This document shows, piece by piece, positions 46,962 through 58,356 of a stretch of 64,000 nucleotides of DNA. Positions within the stretch are counted from its first letter, which is position 1; each line of letters opens with the position of its first letter. The notes beneath the pieces were generated by a model. That model was not told the origin of the DNA. It saw only the letters and a program-made list of their open reading frames with translations, and searched no databases. Origin of the DNA: Macrostomum hystrix (Eukaryota; Platyhelminthes; Macrostomidae); NCBI GenBank assembly GCA_950097015.1, contig CATNEN010000038.1:4447001-4511000 (forward strand), in the 5' to 3' direction. The position numbers and the translations under genes were made by a program.

Positions 46962-47891
46962 CCGACTGACCCTGGTGGACCTGGCAGCTCGCCTCGCCTG
47001 TGATCAAACTCTGGTGGCAGCGACTGCGAGATCAACAGGCGGCGGTGAGGTGGACGGGTCCGCTGCCGAGTCAACTGTGATTGCTGGACGGTACATGAGC
47101 TTGACATGTAATTGCGCTTATTCCGTGTTCCAGCAGTCCACGATTGCTGATTTCCTTTGAGAGCTGTGTGCTTAAGCTAATTCACATCCTAAAAATCAAG
47201 ATAAATGCTTAAAATGAGATTTAAAAGTGAGAAAAATAGTAGCAACACAGCCCTTATCTGCGTGTTCCTTATTTTTTGTGACAGCTTTATTTTCACAGTT
47301 TTTGGTGGCTGGGAGTGATAAATTTGTAATCATTAACAACCGTTGCTACTTGCTTGTAGCCGCCAGTAGCAATCAGTAGAAAATCTGCCATACTTGAACT
47401 ATTACGTCTATTCTTCGAGGAAAACCTGTATTTCGTTTTTTGGGTTCTCAAACTGATGTTGCTACTTTTGGTCATTATAAAAGGTGCGTTACAAAGTTAC
47501 AAAATAAAATATAAAGGAGTTATTTATTTCAAGAAACAGAAATTTTTGTTGACAGTTTATTTGCCAGAAAGGTCCCATCCTTAAATATGAGTCATTTCAT
47601 GAGCTATTTTTTCAGTACTGCACAAATGAAACAGACAGTACATATTTTGTAAACACCTCGACCTTTAGTTGCTAAGTTGAGCATGTCACTGACTGGTGTA
47701 CCTGTTTTGGGTTGAAAACAAATTTGGGCTGACAGCTCACCTGCCAAGCATCTGCTCCAGAACAAAACACAAAGTTAAAAACGTCAAATTTCTAAGTAAC
47801 GTCATGATTGTAAAGTTCTTGGCGACTTAAAATAGTTTAGCTGCCAGAAAAAAGTTTTTAATAATCAGCAGCATAATGAGAGCCGGTGCAG
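46962..47891. other. 3' intergenic region between convergent genes
   Basis: AT-rich unique sequence between the FN2 gene (plus) and the first C-type lectin/CCP gene (minus), so it should contain both 3' untranslated regions. No other feature was recognised. Confidence 0.5.
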
Positions 47892-50800
47892 CTAGGTCCT
47901 CTTCTTTCCCTGATGCCACCGGACCCGAATGCGGCTGAGGTTGCGTTTCATCAGGCGAATGTCTCGCGTGATGGTAGTCATGTCCAAGATGATTACGGTT
48001 GTGAAAAAAACGATCAGGATGATGATAACCACCAGGCCGAGCGATCGGGCGCCATCAGCTTCCTTGGCCGGTGGCGTGTACTTCCTGCCGCCGACCGTCA
48101 CAATGGACTCAGTTCGCTCTGTGTGCGAATTTATTTGGATGACTTAATGGATTCTATATGGATGAAGTTATAATTTGACAAGATGTGCCCTTTAAAAGAC
48201 ATAAAACTACATGTAAAAGCAAAAACGAAGACGAAAAAGGCAAAAGGCTTAATTTATACCCCCGCTTCGGAAATTTATACTCACTGATGCAGGCGGTGAT
48301 CTTTGCGCTCCAGGTGCCGCTCGGTGCGCACGACACCTCGAAGCTGCTGACCATCTCGATGCGGCCTGTGTCAGAACTGGTGACGCTCATGTCGAACGTG
48401 TACTGGCAGTACACCCGCACTCGAGTGTTGTAGGCCATGTCGAAGGCCTGTGTGAACTCTCTGATGCTGATGTTGCTCGACAAACCGGTGGCATCGGTCA
48501 CCGTCACGGTGTCGTTGAGATTGGCCTCGGCGAGGGCAGCGGGCAGGTCGGCCTGCTGAATCGGGATCACGATCTCGTTTGTCAGGCACGTGATCTCTGA
48601 AAGGTGTTCAGGTTTCGGCAGGCAGTTCACATGAATCTAAGGTCGCGATCATTTCTGATACTTTGATATTTTAGACCACTCACTCTTGCACTGCATGATG
48701 TCGTTGCTCAGCACTGTCCCGTCCACAGGCACCCACACACCAATGGTCCTCGAGCCGTTGCTAGGCAGACTGCACTGCAGCGACTTGTCGTACTTTCTGT
48801 CCATGAAGAAGTAGCCGGCCTCGCGACAGCGCAGCGACACCACGTTCGGGTAGAATGGAAAGCGGTTGCTCTCGCCGGACGAGTACGAGCGGTCCTTGCT
48901 GCGGTCGTAGGCCTTGTAGGCCTCCATGGTGTTTGAGTCGAAGAAGGGCATTGCTGACTTGCACTTAACAGCTGTGAAAGGTCAGTTATGAAAATGGAAG
49001 AAAATGTAGTTGCTAAACAATGGATTGCATGGTACTGATGCAATGAGCTGATAATGCTGAGGTAATACTTAACCAGAACGCCTATCTGCGAATGCATTTT
49101 ATGAACTCTAAGAAAGCAGTCCTCTGATTTACAAGCATTGGTTAGTCCTTTGTGAAATATCCAAGTCTGATTTTGAGCCAAAGGGACACTCACCGGAGCA
49201 CACAGACAGACTGGGAGGCACCCACATTCCCAAGCTGGGGTTGAGATCACTTTGGCCGCACTCCAATGCCGTGCTGGTATATGTCTCGTCCATGTAGCTC
49301 ACGTAGCCCAGTTTGCAGGTGACGGGCACCTGTTCACCGAATGCGTACTTCTTGGTGGCGTTCATGGCAGATTTGTAGCTGTCCTCAGCATCCGGTATCT
49401 GGGTGGCGTTCAGCAGACGTTGGCCTTTGCAATTGACGGCTGAAACCAAGTTGAGGGGCTTTTGCTGTTGACTCTTCACGGATTGAGTTGTTGCAAACTT
49501 CAGAAGAGATCATTTGGGAGGCCCCATTCGTTACTGAATGGGGACAGCCTGTGAAGAAATAAACCGTTCCCTATGTAGGTTCAAACTCACACTCGCAAAT
49601 CTCTAGTGGCAGAGCGCTGCCCACTGGGATAAAACTGGCACTCCCAGCGACAGCGCCAGTGGTTGGCGGGTAGAACTGGCAATAGTAGCGATGACGTTTG
49701 GCGATGACAGTCGCAGCCGCGGCCAGGGAGCTGGAGGTGTCTGTCAGCAGCACCTCGGACTGGCGGTAGTAGCCGGGTGCACAGTTGAAGCGGACGGTCT
49801 GGTTGATGAAGGGACTGGCGCTCAGAGACATTCTAGAGCTGGAGTAGCCCGCTACAGCGCTGGGATCACAACGAGGTGCTGAAAATAAGGAGCGTATTTT
49901 TTGCACGCTACTGCTAGTGGAGTAGTTCCTGAGAATACCTTATTTATTCTTGTGTTGCAGTTAAAAGTTTTGCTTATAATAATAATTGCAGGAGGGCTGC
50001 GGGCAATGGCACATCTGATGACACTAGACCTGCAGCCAGCGAGGAGGCAATTGTGCCCATTTCGCATATTCCTGAGCACACACGCACACAGATACTGTTC
50101 GCAGGCACACACTCAAACAGGTGTACATCTGCCCTGACTTTCTCAACTTCAGGCAGTGTACATTTCACTGTGCCTTGGAGGTTGGCCCTCAAGGGCGTAA
50201 ACTGCACGACAAGCCCCCAAGCCACCTCTCCGCGGCTGCGCCCCAAATTAATGTGGCCTCGCCGTGGAATCGAACTTAGGGACCGAGGTTCCAGAGGCAA
50301 ACGCATTAACCGCTTTGCCACCGTTGCCTACGAGATGGAAATGAAAAAATCGTGAAAAACTAGATTGAATTGATAAATTTTGTCAGACCTAAATCTGCAG
50401 CCCAGAAAGTAGTTCGTACTATCAGCACTACTCAAGCAGTACTGCTGAAAATCCTCGCAAAACTCAAGTTCTCAGACACGTGCAAGCGAGTTTTTTATGA
50501 CTCGCTTACATAATCATATACTTTTAGGTTAATGCGAGCCCCAAAATCATATTTCAGTGGTAGCAATAGCCGAAACAAATCTTCCTTTTCATCACAATCA
50601 CCAGCTGGGCAAACTAAAAGCGCAAGAGTTCGTACCTTCGTATTCGCAGACAGGAATTAGTTTCGTGCTCCCCGTCTTATCAATCAGCAGCTCAGATTGA
50701 AAGGTGTTATAAGCGGATAGTGAGGTAGTCAGGTAGACGCGATCTAGCGAGCTGCTACAGTTGAGACCAGTCAGATACTCTCCGTTGCTCCAGTAGAATT

Positions 50801-51318
50801 TTGAAGTTGAAACTGAAATGCGTGTCAGATTTTCGCATTATTGGAAATTCGGTAGTGGAATAAAACCTGAATCTTCAGTAGCTGAGTCCTATATGACATG
50901 TGCGATGTTTCCATCTAACACGTAGTCTGTCTACTTAGGTTCTTTCTTTTTATAGGACGTCCACATATGAAGTGACTTTGGCTTTGTGACTAACTTGTGG
51001 GACTGCTGTATTCGAGTTAGTCTAGAAACAGATCTCAGCACCAACCGTTGCAAACAGCCTCAGTCCAGACGGCGGTGTAACCAAATGACCTACTCAGCAG
51101 GTAGTTAAACAAGAACACCCGTTTCGCCTCGTTATTAGCCCGGACCAGACGAGCCACTCCGGTGACAACGGAAGCGCACAGAGCAGTTGCGTTACCGTAC
51201 GAGTACTGACTGCGACCTAATTTCTGCGTGTACAGGCAGAGACCAAGCCGCTCGGCGTAGCTCGACTCCCAGGAGGGACCAGGTGGTAGGCACACACCGT
51301 AGACCACGCCTGGCAGCG
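47892..51318 (-). CDS. C-type lectin / four-CCP / transmembrane protein, paralogue A
   Basis: Seven exons join in phase: 51318-51046, 50812-50636, 49878-49591, 49439-49194, 48971-48684, 48596-48285 and 48118-47892, giving about 603 residues. The signal-peptide exon was not found. In paralogue B it is only 40 bases long, so it is easily missed. The first two exons form a C-type lectin-like domain (LGLCLYTQK, ATALCASV, YTAVWTEAVC, FYWSNGEYLTGLNC, LIPVCEY). Each of the next four exons is one CCP (sushi) module with four cysteines, for example VTCKLGYVSY and GMWVPPSLSVC, and all introns between them are phase 1. The last exon has a membrane segment (SLGLVVIIILIVFFTTVIIL) and a basic tail of about 30 residues. 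The order resembles vertebrate selectins without the EGF domain. A cell-surface recognition role is inferred. Confidence 0.8.
49976..50330 (-). mobile_element. tRNA-derived SINE, copy 5
   Basis: On the minus strand this is a full-length copy of the family at 3946. The head contains GGTGGCAAAGCGGTTAATGC and box B AAGTTCGATTCCACGGCGAG. The body has GTGCAGTTTACGCCC, GCAGATGTACACCTGTTTG and TGCGGGCAGC, and the end is TGCAATTATTATTATAAG. It sits in the intron of paralogue A between the CCP1 exon and the second lectin exon. Confidence 0.85.
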
Positions 51319-52579
51319 CTGGTTCGAATAAAAGACAGATAATAAAAAAAGAGGAAGTAGACTTCGTTTTCACATGCGCCAGGTGAAAGTGGCGCATTTC
51401 AGAGGGAACAGCATCGACGAATAACTGATAGAGCTAGTTAAAAGTAGAAAGACAACTCGGGGGGGTAATTTCTAATACCCACATTTCTCTTTTTACTGTA
51501 TCTCCTTAAGTATTCAACCAATCGACATGAAAATCCAGAACACGGGCTAAAATTAAAAATTTTGCGGTCTAGCCAATGAAACAACTTCCAGAATTACGAA
51601 ACATCGGCATCGTCAAGATATTCAACGATTCTCGTCGGGCTGTCTGGTAGCAAAAATCCACCGAAATAGGCATTTTTCTGCTTACTAAATTTCATCAGGT
51701 AACTATGTCGGCTATGAGTTTTGACTATTTTATATTGATCAAATTGTTACGTTTTTATTTTTGATCCATGTGGTGGATTGTAATGAAAAGTGGTAATTTG
51801 GTATGGAGCTATACTGAAGTAGGCTGTGGGCAACTGTTTAACACTTACCAGCAATTATACATGTGGCTATTAGATTACCAATGTTGGCCATGCTTCAGTG
51901 AAAATGTAACTGATAGTTGGAATAAAAGCCCTTATTCGGCCACCATCTTATATGAGAAAAAGTGGTGAATTCTGACAAAACATTTTGTTGCCATGGAAGC
52001 AATGCAAAAGCGAGCAATTATTTTTCGTTAGTCGAGGCGTGGCCCCAGAAACCCCACTCGAGTTTGCAGCAAATGCTGCGCCTTATCCATGGGAACATTC
52101 AGCAGATGCTTAATTTTCTAGATTGAAACAGACCCATCCCTTTCCATTGATAAGTGGCCAATTGTGAGGGATAAATGTATGCTCTTACGCAGCTCTTGCT
52201 GCCTCTCTAAAGCTTTTTTGTTTTGCGATATGTGAAACATTTTATGTTGAGAACTCATGTCTTGTAATTACCTTCAGTTGAGTCTAGTGTTTAACACTGA
52301 CAACATAAATCAACAAAGGAACTTCCGAAAAACATGTTAAATTAGAGAAATAAATTTCTCTTATTGCAAATTATATTTTATTCGATTGAAGCATTCAGTT
52401 AGTATGCTTCGCAAACTTAAGTCCATCAGTTTGACGTTCGCAAAAGCATCGGCGTCTTACTCGTATTTATTTCTTCTCCGAGAATTTATTTTCAGACAAT
52501 GCCTTAGATCGTCAATAGCTTTGCCCTGTGTGGCACTACCTGTTTCTTCAGGCCTGCCATCTAAACTCATCTTGAAGCT
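51319..52579. other. Region between the two lectin/CCP paralogues
   Basis: It should contain the promoter and signal-peptide exon of paralogue A and the 3' end of paralogue B. An in-frame extension of the lectin exon to an ATG at 51397 passes through a hydrophobic run (SSFFIICLLF), but this extension crosses the acceptor used in paralogue B, so I do not favour it. No other gene was recognised. Confidence 0.4.
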
Positions 52580-55500
52580 TTAATGACGCCAGCGGACACG
52601 GATGCGCTTGAGGTTCCGCCGCATTAGACGAATGTCGCGCGTGATGGTGGTCAGATCTAGGATAATGATGATGGAGAAAAACAACACTAGGATCAAGATG
52701 ACCACCAGGCCGAGAGATTTGGCGCTTTCGGCCTCCTTAGGCGGAGGGATGAACTTTTTGGTGCCTGATGTCACAATCGAATCCGTGACCTCTGCAAATT
52801 CGGCAAAAGGGAATTATAAGCAGCAATAGGTGCGAACATTTTAATTTTCAATTATGGGCTTCAGCTGAACAAATTATATCGATAAATCAAAACGTAGCTG
52901 TGATAAAAAAATCGGACAAACACATATTGAAGAAGCAACTCAATAAGTGAACATGGATTGGGCGCTAATGAGCTTGAATATTCTCAGCGCCAATACTGAA
53001 AAGGCTTTAAAACATTGCACCAAGTTGCTCCAAGAAACTAAGAAACTGCGCGGGCATACATGGGCATGTCAATGCAAACCATGCAGTTGCGGCTCGTATT
53101 TGCAATGTTCAATACATTAACTTCAAAGCACTAAAGTTCACTAACTACTCACTAATGCAGGAGGTGATCTTTGCGCTCCAGGTGCCGCTCGGTGCGCACG
53201 ACACCTCGAAGCTGCTGACCATCTCGATGCGGCCCGTGTCAGAACTGGTGACGCTCATGTCGAACGTGTACTGGCAGTACACCCGCACTCGAGTGTTGTA
53301 GGCCATGTCGAAGGCCTGTGTGAACTCTCTGATGCTGATGTTGCTCGACAAACCGGTGGCATCGGTCACCGTCACGGTGTCGTTGAGATTGGCCTCGGCG
53401 AGGGCAGCGGGCAGGTCGGCCTGCTGAATCGGGATCACGATCTCGTTTGTCAGGCACGTGATCTCTGAAAGGTGTTCAGGTTTCGGCAGGCAGTTCACAT
53501 GAATCTAAGGTCGCGATCATTTCTGATACTTTGATATTCTAGACCACTCACTCTTGCACCGCATGATGTCGTTGCTCAGCACTGTCCCGTCCACAGGCAC
53601 CCACACACCAATGGTCCTCGAGCCGTTGCTAGGCAGACTGCACTGCAGCGACTTGTCGTACTTTCTGTCCATGAAGAAGTAGCCGGCCTCGCGACAGCGC
53701 AGCGACACCACGTTCGGGTAGAATGGAAAGCGGTTGCTCTCGCCGGACGAGTACGAGCGGTCCTTGCTGCGGTCGTAGGCCTTGTAGGCCTCCATGGTGT
53801 TTGAGTTTAAGAAGGGCATTGCCGACTTGCACTTAACGGCTGCAAATAAAGTTCACAGAATAAAACATCAGAATCTTTTTGCCAGGACCTTGTGGGAACC
53901 ATTAAAAATATGCTTTCAATTCTGGTTTTGAGGCGTCTGATGTACGTACGAGAACACACGGCAAGGCTTGGCGGCATCCACCAGCCCAGGCTTGGATCGA
54001 GTTCGCTCTGACCGCAGGTCACGCTGGTATTCGTATTTGTCGTGTCATTGTAGCTAACGTAGCCTTTTTTGCAATGCACTTCGATCGAGTCGCCAAATCT
54101 GTATTTGCGCGTGGCATTGACGCTGAACTTGTAGCTTTCTTCGGCATCCGGGATCTGCGGTGCTTTTAGCAGCTGTTGGCCATCGCAGGCAATGGCTGAA
54201 ATCAATGATTGTCAATCAATCAATCGGCGAACGTTCAGACATTGCACAGTTTTGTTAAATTAACATATACAAAAAATATTTTCTCAGCGAATGACTGACG
54301 CAGGCAGGACTCCAACGGCAGCGAGCTGCCCACAGGAATGAAGCTGGCAGAGCCATTTTTTTCTTGATTTTCAGACGGACAGAACTGGCACAAGTAACGA
54401 TGTCTCTCAGCTATTGCGGCTGCGGTGGCCCACGAGAAACTGGAAGTGACTATCTGGACAACCTCGGACTCGCGATAGTAGCCGGGTGCGCAGTTGAAGC
54501 GGACCGTCTTGTTGACGAAGGGACTGGTGTTCAGCGACATACTCGAGTTTGAGTAGCCCGCTACGGCGCTGGGATCGCAGCGAGGTACTGTAAAAAATTG
54601 GAGATTATAACAAATAGAGAATCGAATCTGCAATGAGTTCGCTATTAGTAGATGGTTGTAAATTTGATGCTTATTTTCATTTGCTTCTTAAATATTTTCT
54701 GCAAGTATTTTGGATTACTTCATGAGTTATTCAATTATTTCTTATTTGTTTGCAAGTTAAGCCTAACAATAAAAACGTTACAGAAAATTTACAGAGTTTT
54801 ACAGCGTACTGTAGTGTGATACCTCGGTACTATATGGTACTCAGGTACAGTTTTGTGATATCTCGGTACTATATGGTACTCAGGTACAGTTTTGTGATAT
54901 CTCGGTACTATATGGTACTCAGGCACAGTTCTGTGATATCTCGGTACTATATGGTACTCAGGCACAGTTTTGTGACACCTCGGTACTATATGGTACTCAG
55001 GTACAGTTTTGTGATATCTCGGTACTATATGGTACTCAGGTACAGTTTTGTGATATCTCGGTACTATATGGTACTCAGGTACAGTTTTGTGATATCTCGG
55101 TACTATATGGTACTCAGGCACAGTTCTGTGATATCTCGGTACTATATGGTACTCAGGCACAGTTTTGTGACACCTCGGTACTATATGGTACTCAGGTACA
55201 GTTTTGTGATATCTCGGTACTATATGGTACTCAGGTACAGTTTTGTGACACCTCGGTACTATATGGTACTGAGGTACAGTTCTGTGATACCTCGGTACTG
55301 TTGTACTCAGGTACTGTTGCCCGATACTTTGATTCAATGATATTCAGGTGTTACTGTACGACTAACTTACGGCACTACTAATTTAGTTTACTACAATACT
55401 GTGTGGAAGTGTACGGTAGCATGAGTACGTTATGATTCGACGGTGCTGATGAGCAGAAGTCAATATAAGGCAGACTGAATCTCATGTAGAACCCTACCAT

Positions 55501-56990
55501 CGTATTCGCAAACAGGAATTAGAGTCAAGTTGCCAGTCGGATCAACCAGAAGGTCGGATGGAGAGGTGCTCCACTCGGGCACTTCCAGGTACACTCGCTG
55601 GTGCCGCGTGCTGCAGTTCAAACTAACCGGCTCTCCATTGCTCCAATAAAATTTAGACATCGTTTCTAGAAAATCGAAGCGATGCATGCATGACTGAAGA
55701 ACTAAAGTTGTAATAATGAGCAGCTCAACTACACGACCATGAGCCAACAAACTCATTCTCCTGTTTGACCCGAAAATGGAAGCTGCACTGCTATAGTAAA
55801 TGGCATTTTGTTTGCTTGTGTGACTTAGCGCACAGAAAATGTGGCGGTACCTTTCAGGCCGTGTTAAACATTGCGACACCAAGGCTTTTTTTCCCACGAA
55901 AATGCGCTAGAAAAAAAGGATTGTGTCACAATGTCACTTAAATAACCAGCAATCTAAACTAGCAAAATAATAGACAGTGCTGCCTCGGACTATGCAAACA
56001 TACAATCAGGTGCATCAGCTTTCGCTTTTCGTTTGCCCAGTGTCGCGATTTCATCAAGGTATTTTTAGAAAGAACGAAAAAGGATTCAACTTCCTCTGTC
56101 TTTGCCAAACTATGTTACTAACCAGGCCCTCTATCAGCGCGACGCCACAATGAGCCCTCCTAGTCCGACGCCAGATGCCAATTTTTTAATTTTTTTCAAA
56201 ACTTACCTAACATTTTCCTAAATGCGATGTTCGAAAAAGAATATGAAAAAACTGGCTCACATAAAGTCAGCGGTCAAATTTCAAGATGTGCAAGATCAAT
56301 GTGATGCGCATGTCCAACAAGTAGGCATTGCTGACACCTACATTAAATGTACAAACCATTGCACACAGCCTCTGTCCAGATTCTCTTGTAGCCGATTGAG
56401 AGGCTCAGCAGGAATGAGAAGAACGACTCGCGCTTCGTTGGAGTATTCGCTCGAACTAGGCGAGCCACTCCCGCCTTTTTCAGCAAACTGCTACTCGAGC
56501 ACAGAGACTCAGCATCAGAGTGCGTTTGCTTGCTTCGCTTGCTGTACAGGCAGATACCCAGCTGCTGGTTGTAGGCTAAGTTGGAGTCAGCAGGGTTCGC
56601 TAATGCCACACATGGATTCGAGGCCGCTTGAGGGCAGCCGACCCCGACATCCCCTGTGTGTGAGAAATCAATTAGTAAAGACGAAAGCAAAGATTTGCTA
56701 ACGCAATTGTCTGCAAGTCAAGAAACTAATCCAAGAGATCACGGTGGGACCGACGTGACAGGTCAGAGAACAGACACGGGAGAGAAGAGAAAGGGGAGAG
56801 ATGAGACACGGGAGGGATGAGACACAGGAGAGATTAGACACGGGAGGGATGAGACACGGGAGAGATGAGACACGGGAGAGATGAGACACGGGAGTCAGAT
56901 TATTTGACAAGTTTGTTAGGTGAAGTCATTTCTAGCTTCAAGCCACTCACCCAGTGCCAGCAGTGAAGCCAGCAGAAGGCAAACTCGCAT
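52580..56990 (-). CDS. C-type lectin / four-CCP / transmembrane protein, paralogue B (complete)
   Basis: Eight exons join in phase: 56990-56951, 56653-56357, 55665-55498, 54587-54300, 54195-53950, 53839-53552, 53464-53153 and 52791-52580, giving 616 residues. The first exon is a signal peptide (MRVCLLLASLLALG). Residues 14-168 form a C-type lectin-like domain (LGICLYSKR, GVARLVRAN, IWTEAVCN, KFYWSNGEPVSLNC, LIPVCEY). Four CCP modules follow (169-264, 265-346, 347-442, 443-546). The last exon has a membrane helix (SLGLVVILILVLFFSIIIIL) and a basic tail (TRDIRLMRRNLKRIRVRWRH). CCP exon lengths (288, 246, 288, 312) are identical to those of paralogue A. CCP3 and CCP4 with their intron are almost identical to A, whereas other exons differ clearly. 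Intron 1 and intron 3 each hold a minisatellite. Calcium-binding residues of lectins were not convincingly seen. Confidence 0.85.
54822..55312. repeat. 39-bp minisatellite in an intron of paralogue B
   Basis: About twelve copies of a 39-bp unit are present, with segments TACTATATGGTACTCAGGTA and CAGTTTTGTGATATCTCGG. Base variants recur every five units, so a block of about 195 bp has been duplicated. The array lies between the second lectin exon and the CCP1 exon. The period is 13 codons, which makes frames open on both strands. Confidence 0.95.
56765..56895. repeat. 16-bp tandem array in intron 1 of paralogue B
   Basis: About eight copies of GAGATGAGACACGGGA are present, with GAGGGATGAG and GAGATTAG variants. 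The complement TCTCATCTCTCCCGTG differs by one base from the unit at 28335-28425. Confidence 0.85.
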
Positions 56991-57201
56991 GATTTCTCGC
57001 ACCGTATGACAACTTATGAAGTTTCAGAACTGACTGAGTCTTGCATTGCTTAAGCAGACTAAAACTGCATGATTATATATGCGTTTTCTAGGGCTCACAA
57101 TTAATTGGCTAAAGAGGACTCATGCTCATTCACTTGTTTGTACAGTGGCAACCATTCAAAGCTAGAAGCAATGGAAAGTGGAGAAAACGCTAGTCGTTGT
57201 C

Positions 57202-57436
57202 ATGGAAACAGACAATAACAAGGAGCCTGTCATGGTTCCCATCATCGCGATTGTCGATGGCATCACGTCGCGTGAAATTGAACCGTGAGTCATTTTGCTT
57301 CAATGCTCCAAACTTTATTTAAATTTAAACAAAAAGTCAATAAATTTAAATTTTAAGGATGGTAAACACAAAGATGGTGCTGCCAATCTGCGAAATTTTT
57401 AATGAAATCACAAGTAAAAAGAGCATTATTTATTGA
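57202..57436 (+). CDS. Candidate small two-exon gene, function unknown
   Basis: An ATG at 57202 opens a frame of 27 codons (METDNNKEPVMVPIIAIVDG...) that ends at a strong donor, ACC|GTGAGT. A 73-base AT-rich intron (57285-57357) with acceptor TTTTAAG leads in phase to a second segment (MVNTKMVLPICEIFNEI) with a stop at 57434-57436, for 53 residues in all. A second donor-like site, ACA|GTAAAA (within the second segment), means the gene could continue further. It starts 212 bases from the paralogue B start on the other strand, so a shared promoter is possible. I do not recognise the protein; it could be a chance pairing of splice sites. Confidence 0.35.
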
Positions 57437-57964
57437 ATGAGCTACTACTTGCAGTATGTAGAAAAGCAGCTTGGAATGTACAAACATTAATATTTAAGTT
57501 TTTTTCCCTACATTTTAAATCAATAAGAGCAAACAAATTTTATGAATACATAGTAAGGCAAAAAATCACTCGGAACTTAAAAACTGGTCTGAATAAGGAC
57601 GGATAAGTAAAACGCAATGCCAAATCTTTTCTTATAACAAAACGCAAAAAACTGACTAAATGTGCCCGAGATGTTCCCGACTTAATGACCTGGCTGGCAT
57701 GATTGCATCAGCATTGAATAGTTCATTTGAGTGGCGTGTGAAATAAAGTTGTGAAACGCGCGTCTGCTCCCTGTTTCCCTCAGTGAAGGGAATGTCGATT
57801 CTCAAACCAAACCAGCTATTTATCCCCAGGGTACCAATGGGAAGGACTGAGGTGAGATGTCTCAGCGTTTCTAGTCGACTGAATCGACCAGCAACTGGTT
57901 TCAGTTGGTTCGGTTCAAGCATTGACCTCGGGCTCCAGTGTAGAGCCTGAAGTTGACACTCCCT

Positions 57965-58351
57965 TTACAGCAGCTCATAGTACTTGTAGGTCTTCGGGTC
58001 GAAGTAGCAGTTCAGCGACGGGTCGTACAGCAGGTCGATGAGGTCGCCGCGGTCCTCGCCGCCGCTCTGGCTGGAGCCGCGAGAGTCAGACGGCGCCGAC
58101 GATGCCGCATTGGCTGAGACGGCGGCAGTGGCGTATGGCGCCCCGGCCGGAGGACTCAGCACTCGGTTGAAGCTCTGCTCCAAGGTCTCGTCCGACACTC
58201 GAGCGCCCATCATCTCCATCTTGTGATGCTGACCTGGCGAGGGGACCCGCAGCTTCTGCCGGTAGGTGCTCAAGGTGTCCGTGTCGTCGTCCTCGTCTGA
58301 GCTGCTGGCCGAGTTGTCGTGCAGGTGCTTGGCCAACCGCTTCCTTGGAGA
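57965..58351 (-). CDS. Last exon of an unrecognised gene
   Basis: A clear acceptor (AACCCGCAG at 58352-58360) opens 128 codons in phase 0 that end in TAA at 57965-57967. The exon begins SPRKRLAKHLHDNSASSSDE, has an acidic Ser/Asp tract, then low-complexity Ala/Ser/Pro sequence, and ends DLLYDPSLNCYFDPKTYKYY followed by ELL. The end looks conserved: its YDPxxNCYFDPKTxKYYE form recalls aromatic DP repeats such as those of OCRE domains, but I cannot assign a family. High GC at third positions matches the other genes here. The upstream intron is filled by the satellite from 58357 to beyond the window edge, so all other exons are outside. Confidence 0.65.
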   Translation of the reverse strand, partial: SPRKRLAKHLHDNSASSSDEDDDTDTLSTYRQKLRVPSPGQHHKMEMMGARVSDETLEQSFNRVLSPPAGAPYATAAVSANAASSAPSDSRGSSQSGGEDRGDLIDLLYDPSLNCYFDPKTYKYYELL

Positions 58352-58356
58352 CTGCG

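Noticed and set aside
47892-48630. Minus-strand frame running on past the CCP4 exon into the intron
   Set aside because: The donor ATCA|GTGAGT at 48284 and the matching structure in paralogue B show that the extra residues are intronic.
51035-51397. Lectin exon of paralogue A extended upstream to an ATG at 51397
   Set aside because: The extension crosses an acceptor (CGAACCAG) at the position and phase used in paralogue B, where a separate signal-peptide exon is clear.
54750-55340. Frames of 196 and 182 codons on opposite strands
   Set aside because: Both follow the 39-bp array in an intron of paralogue B; the period of 13 codons explains them.
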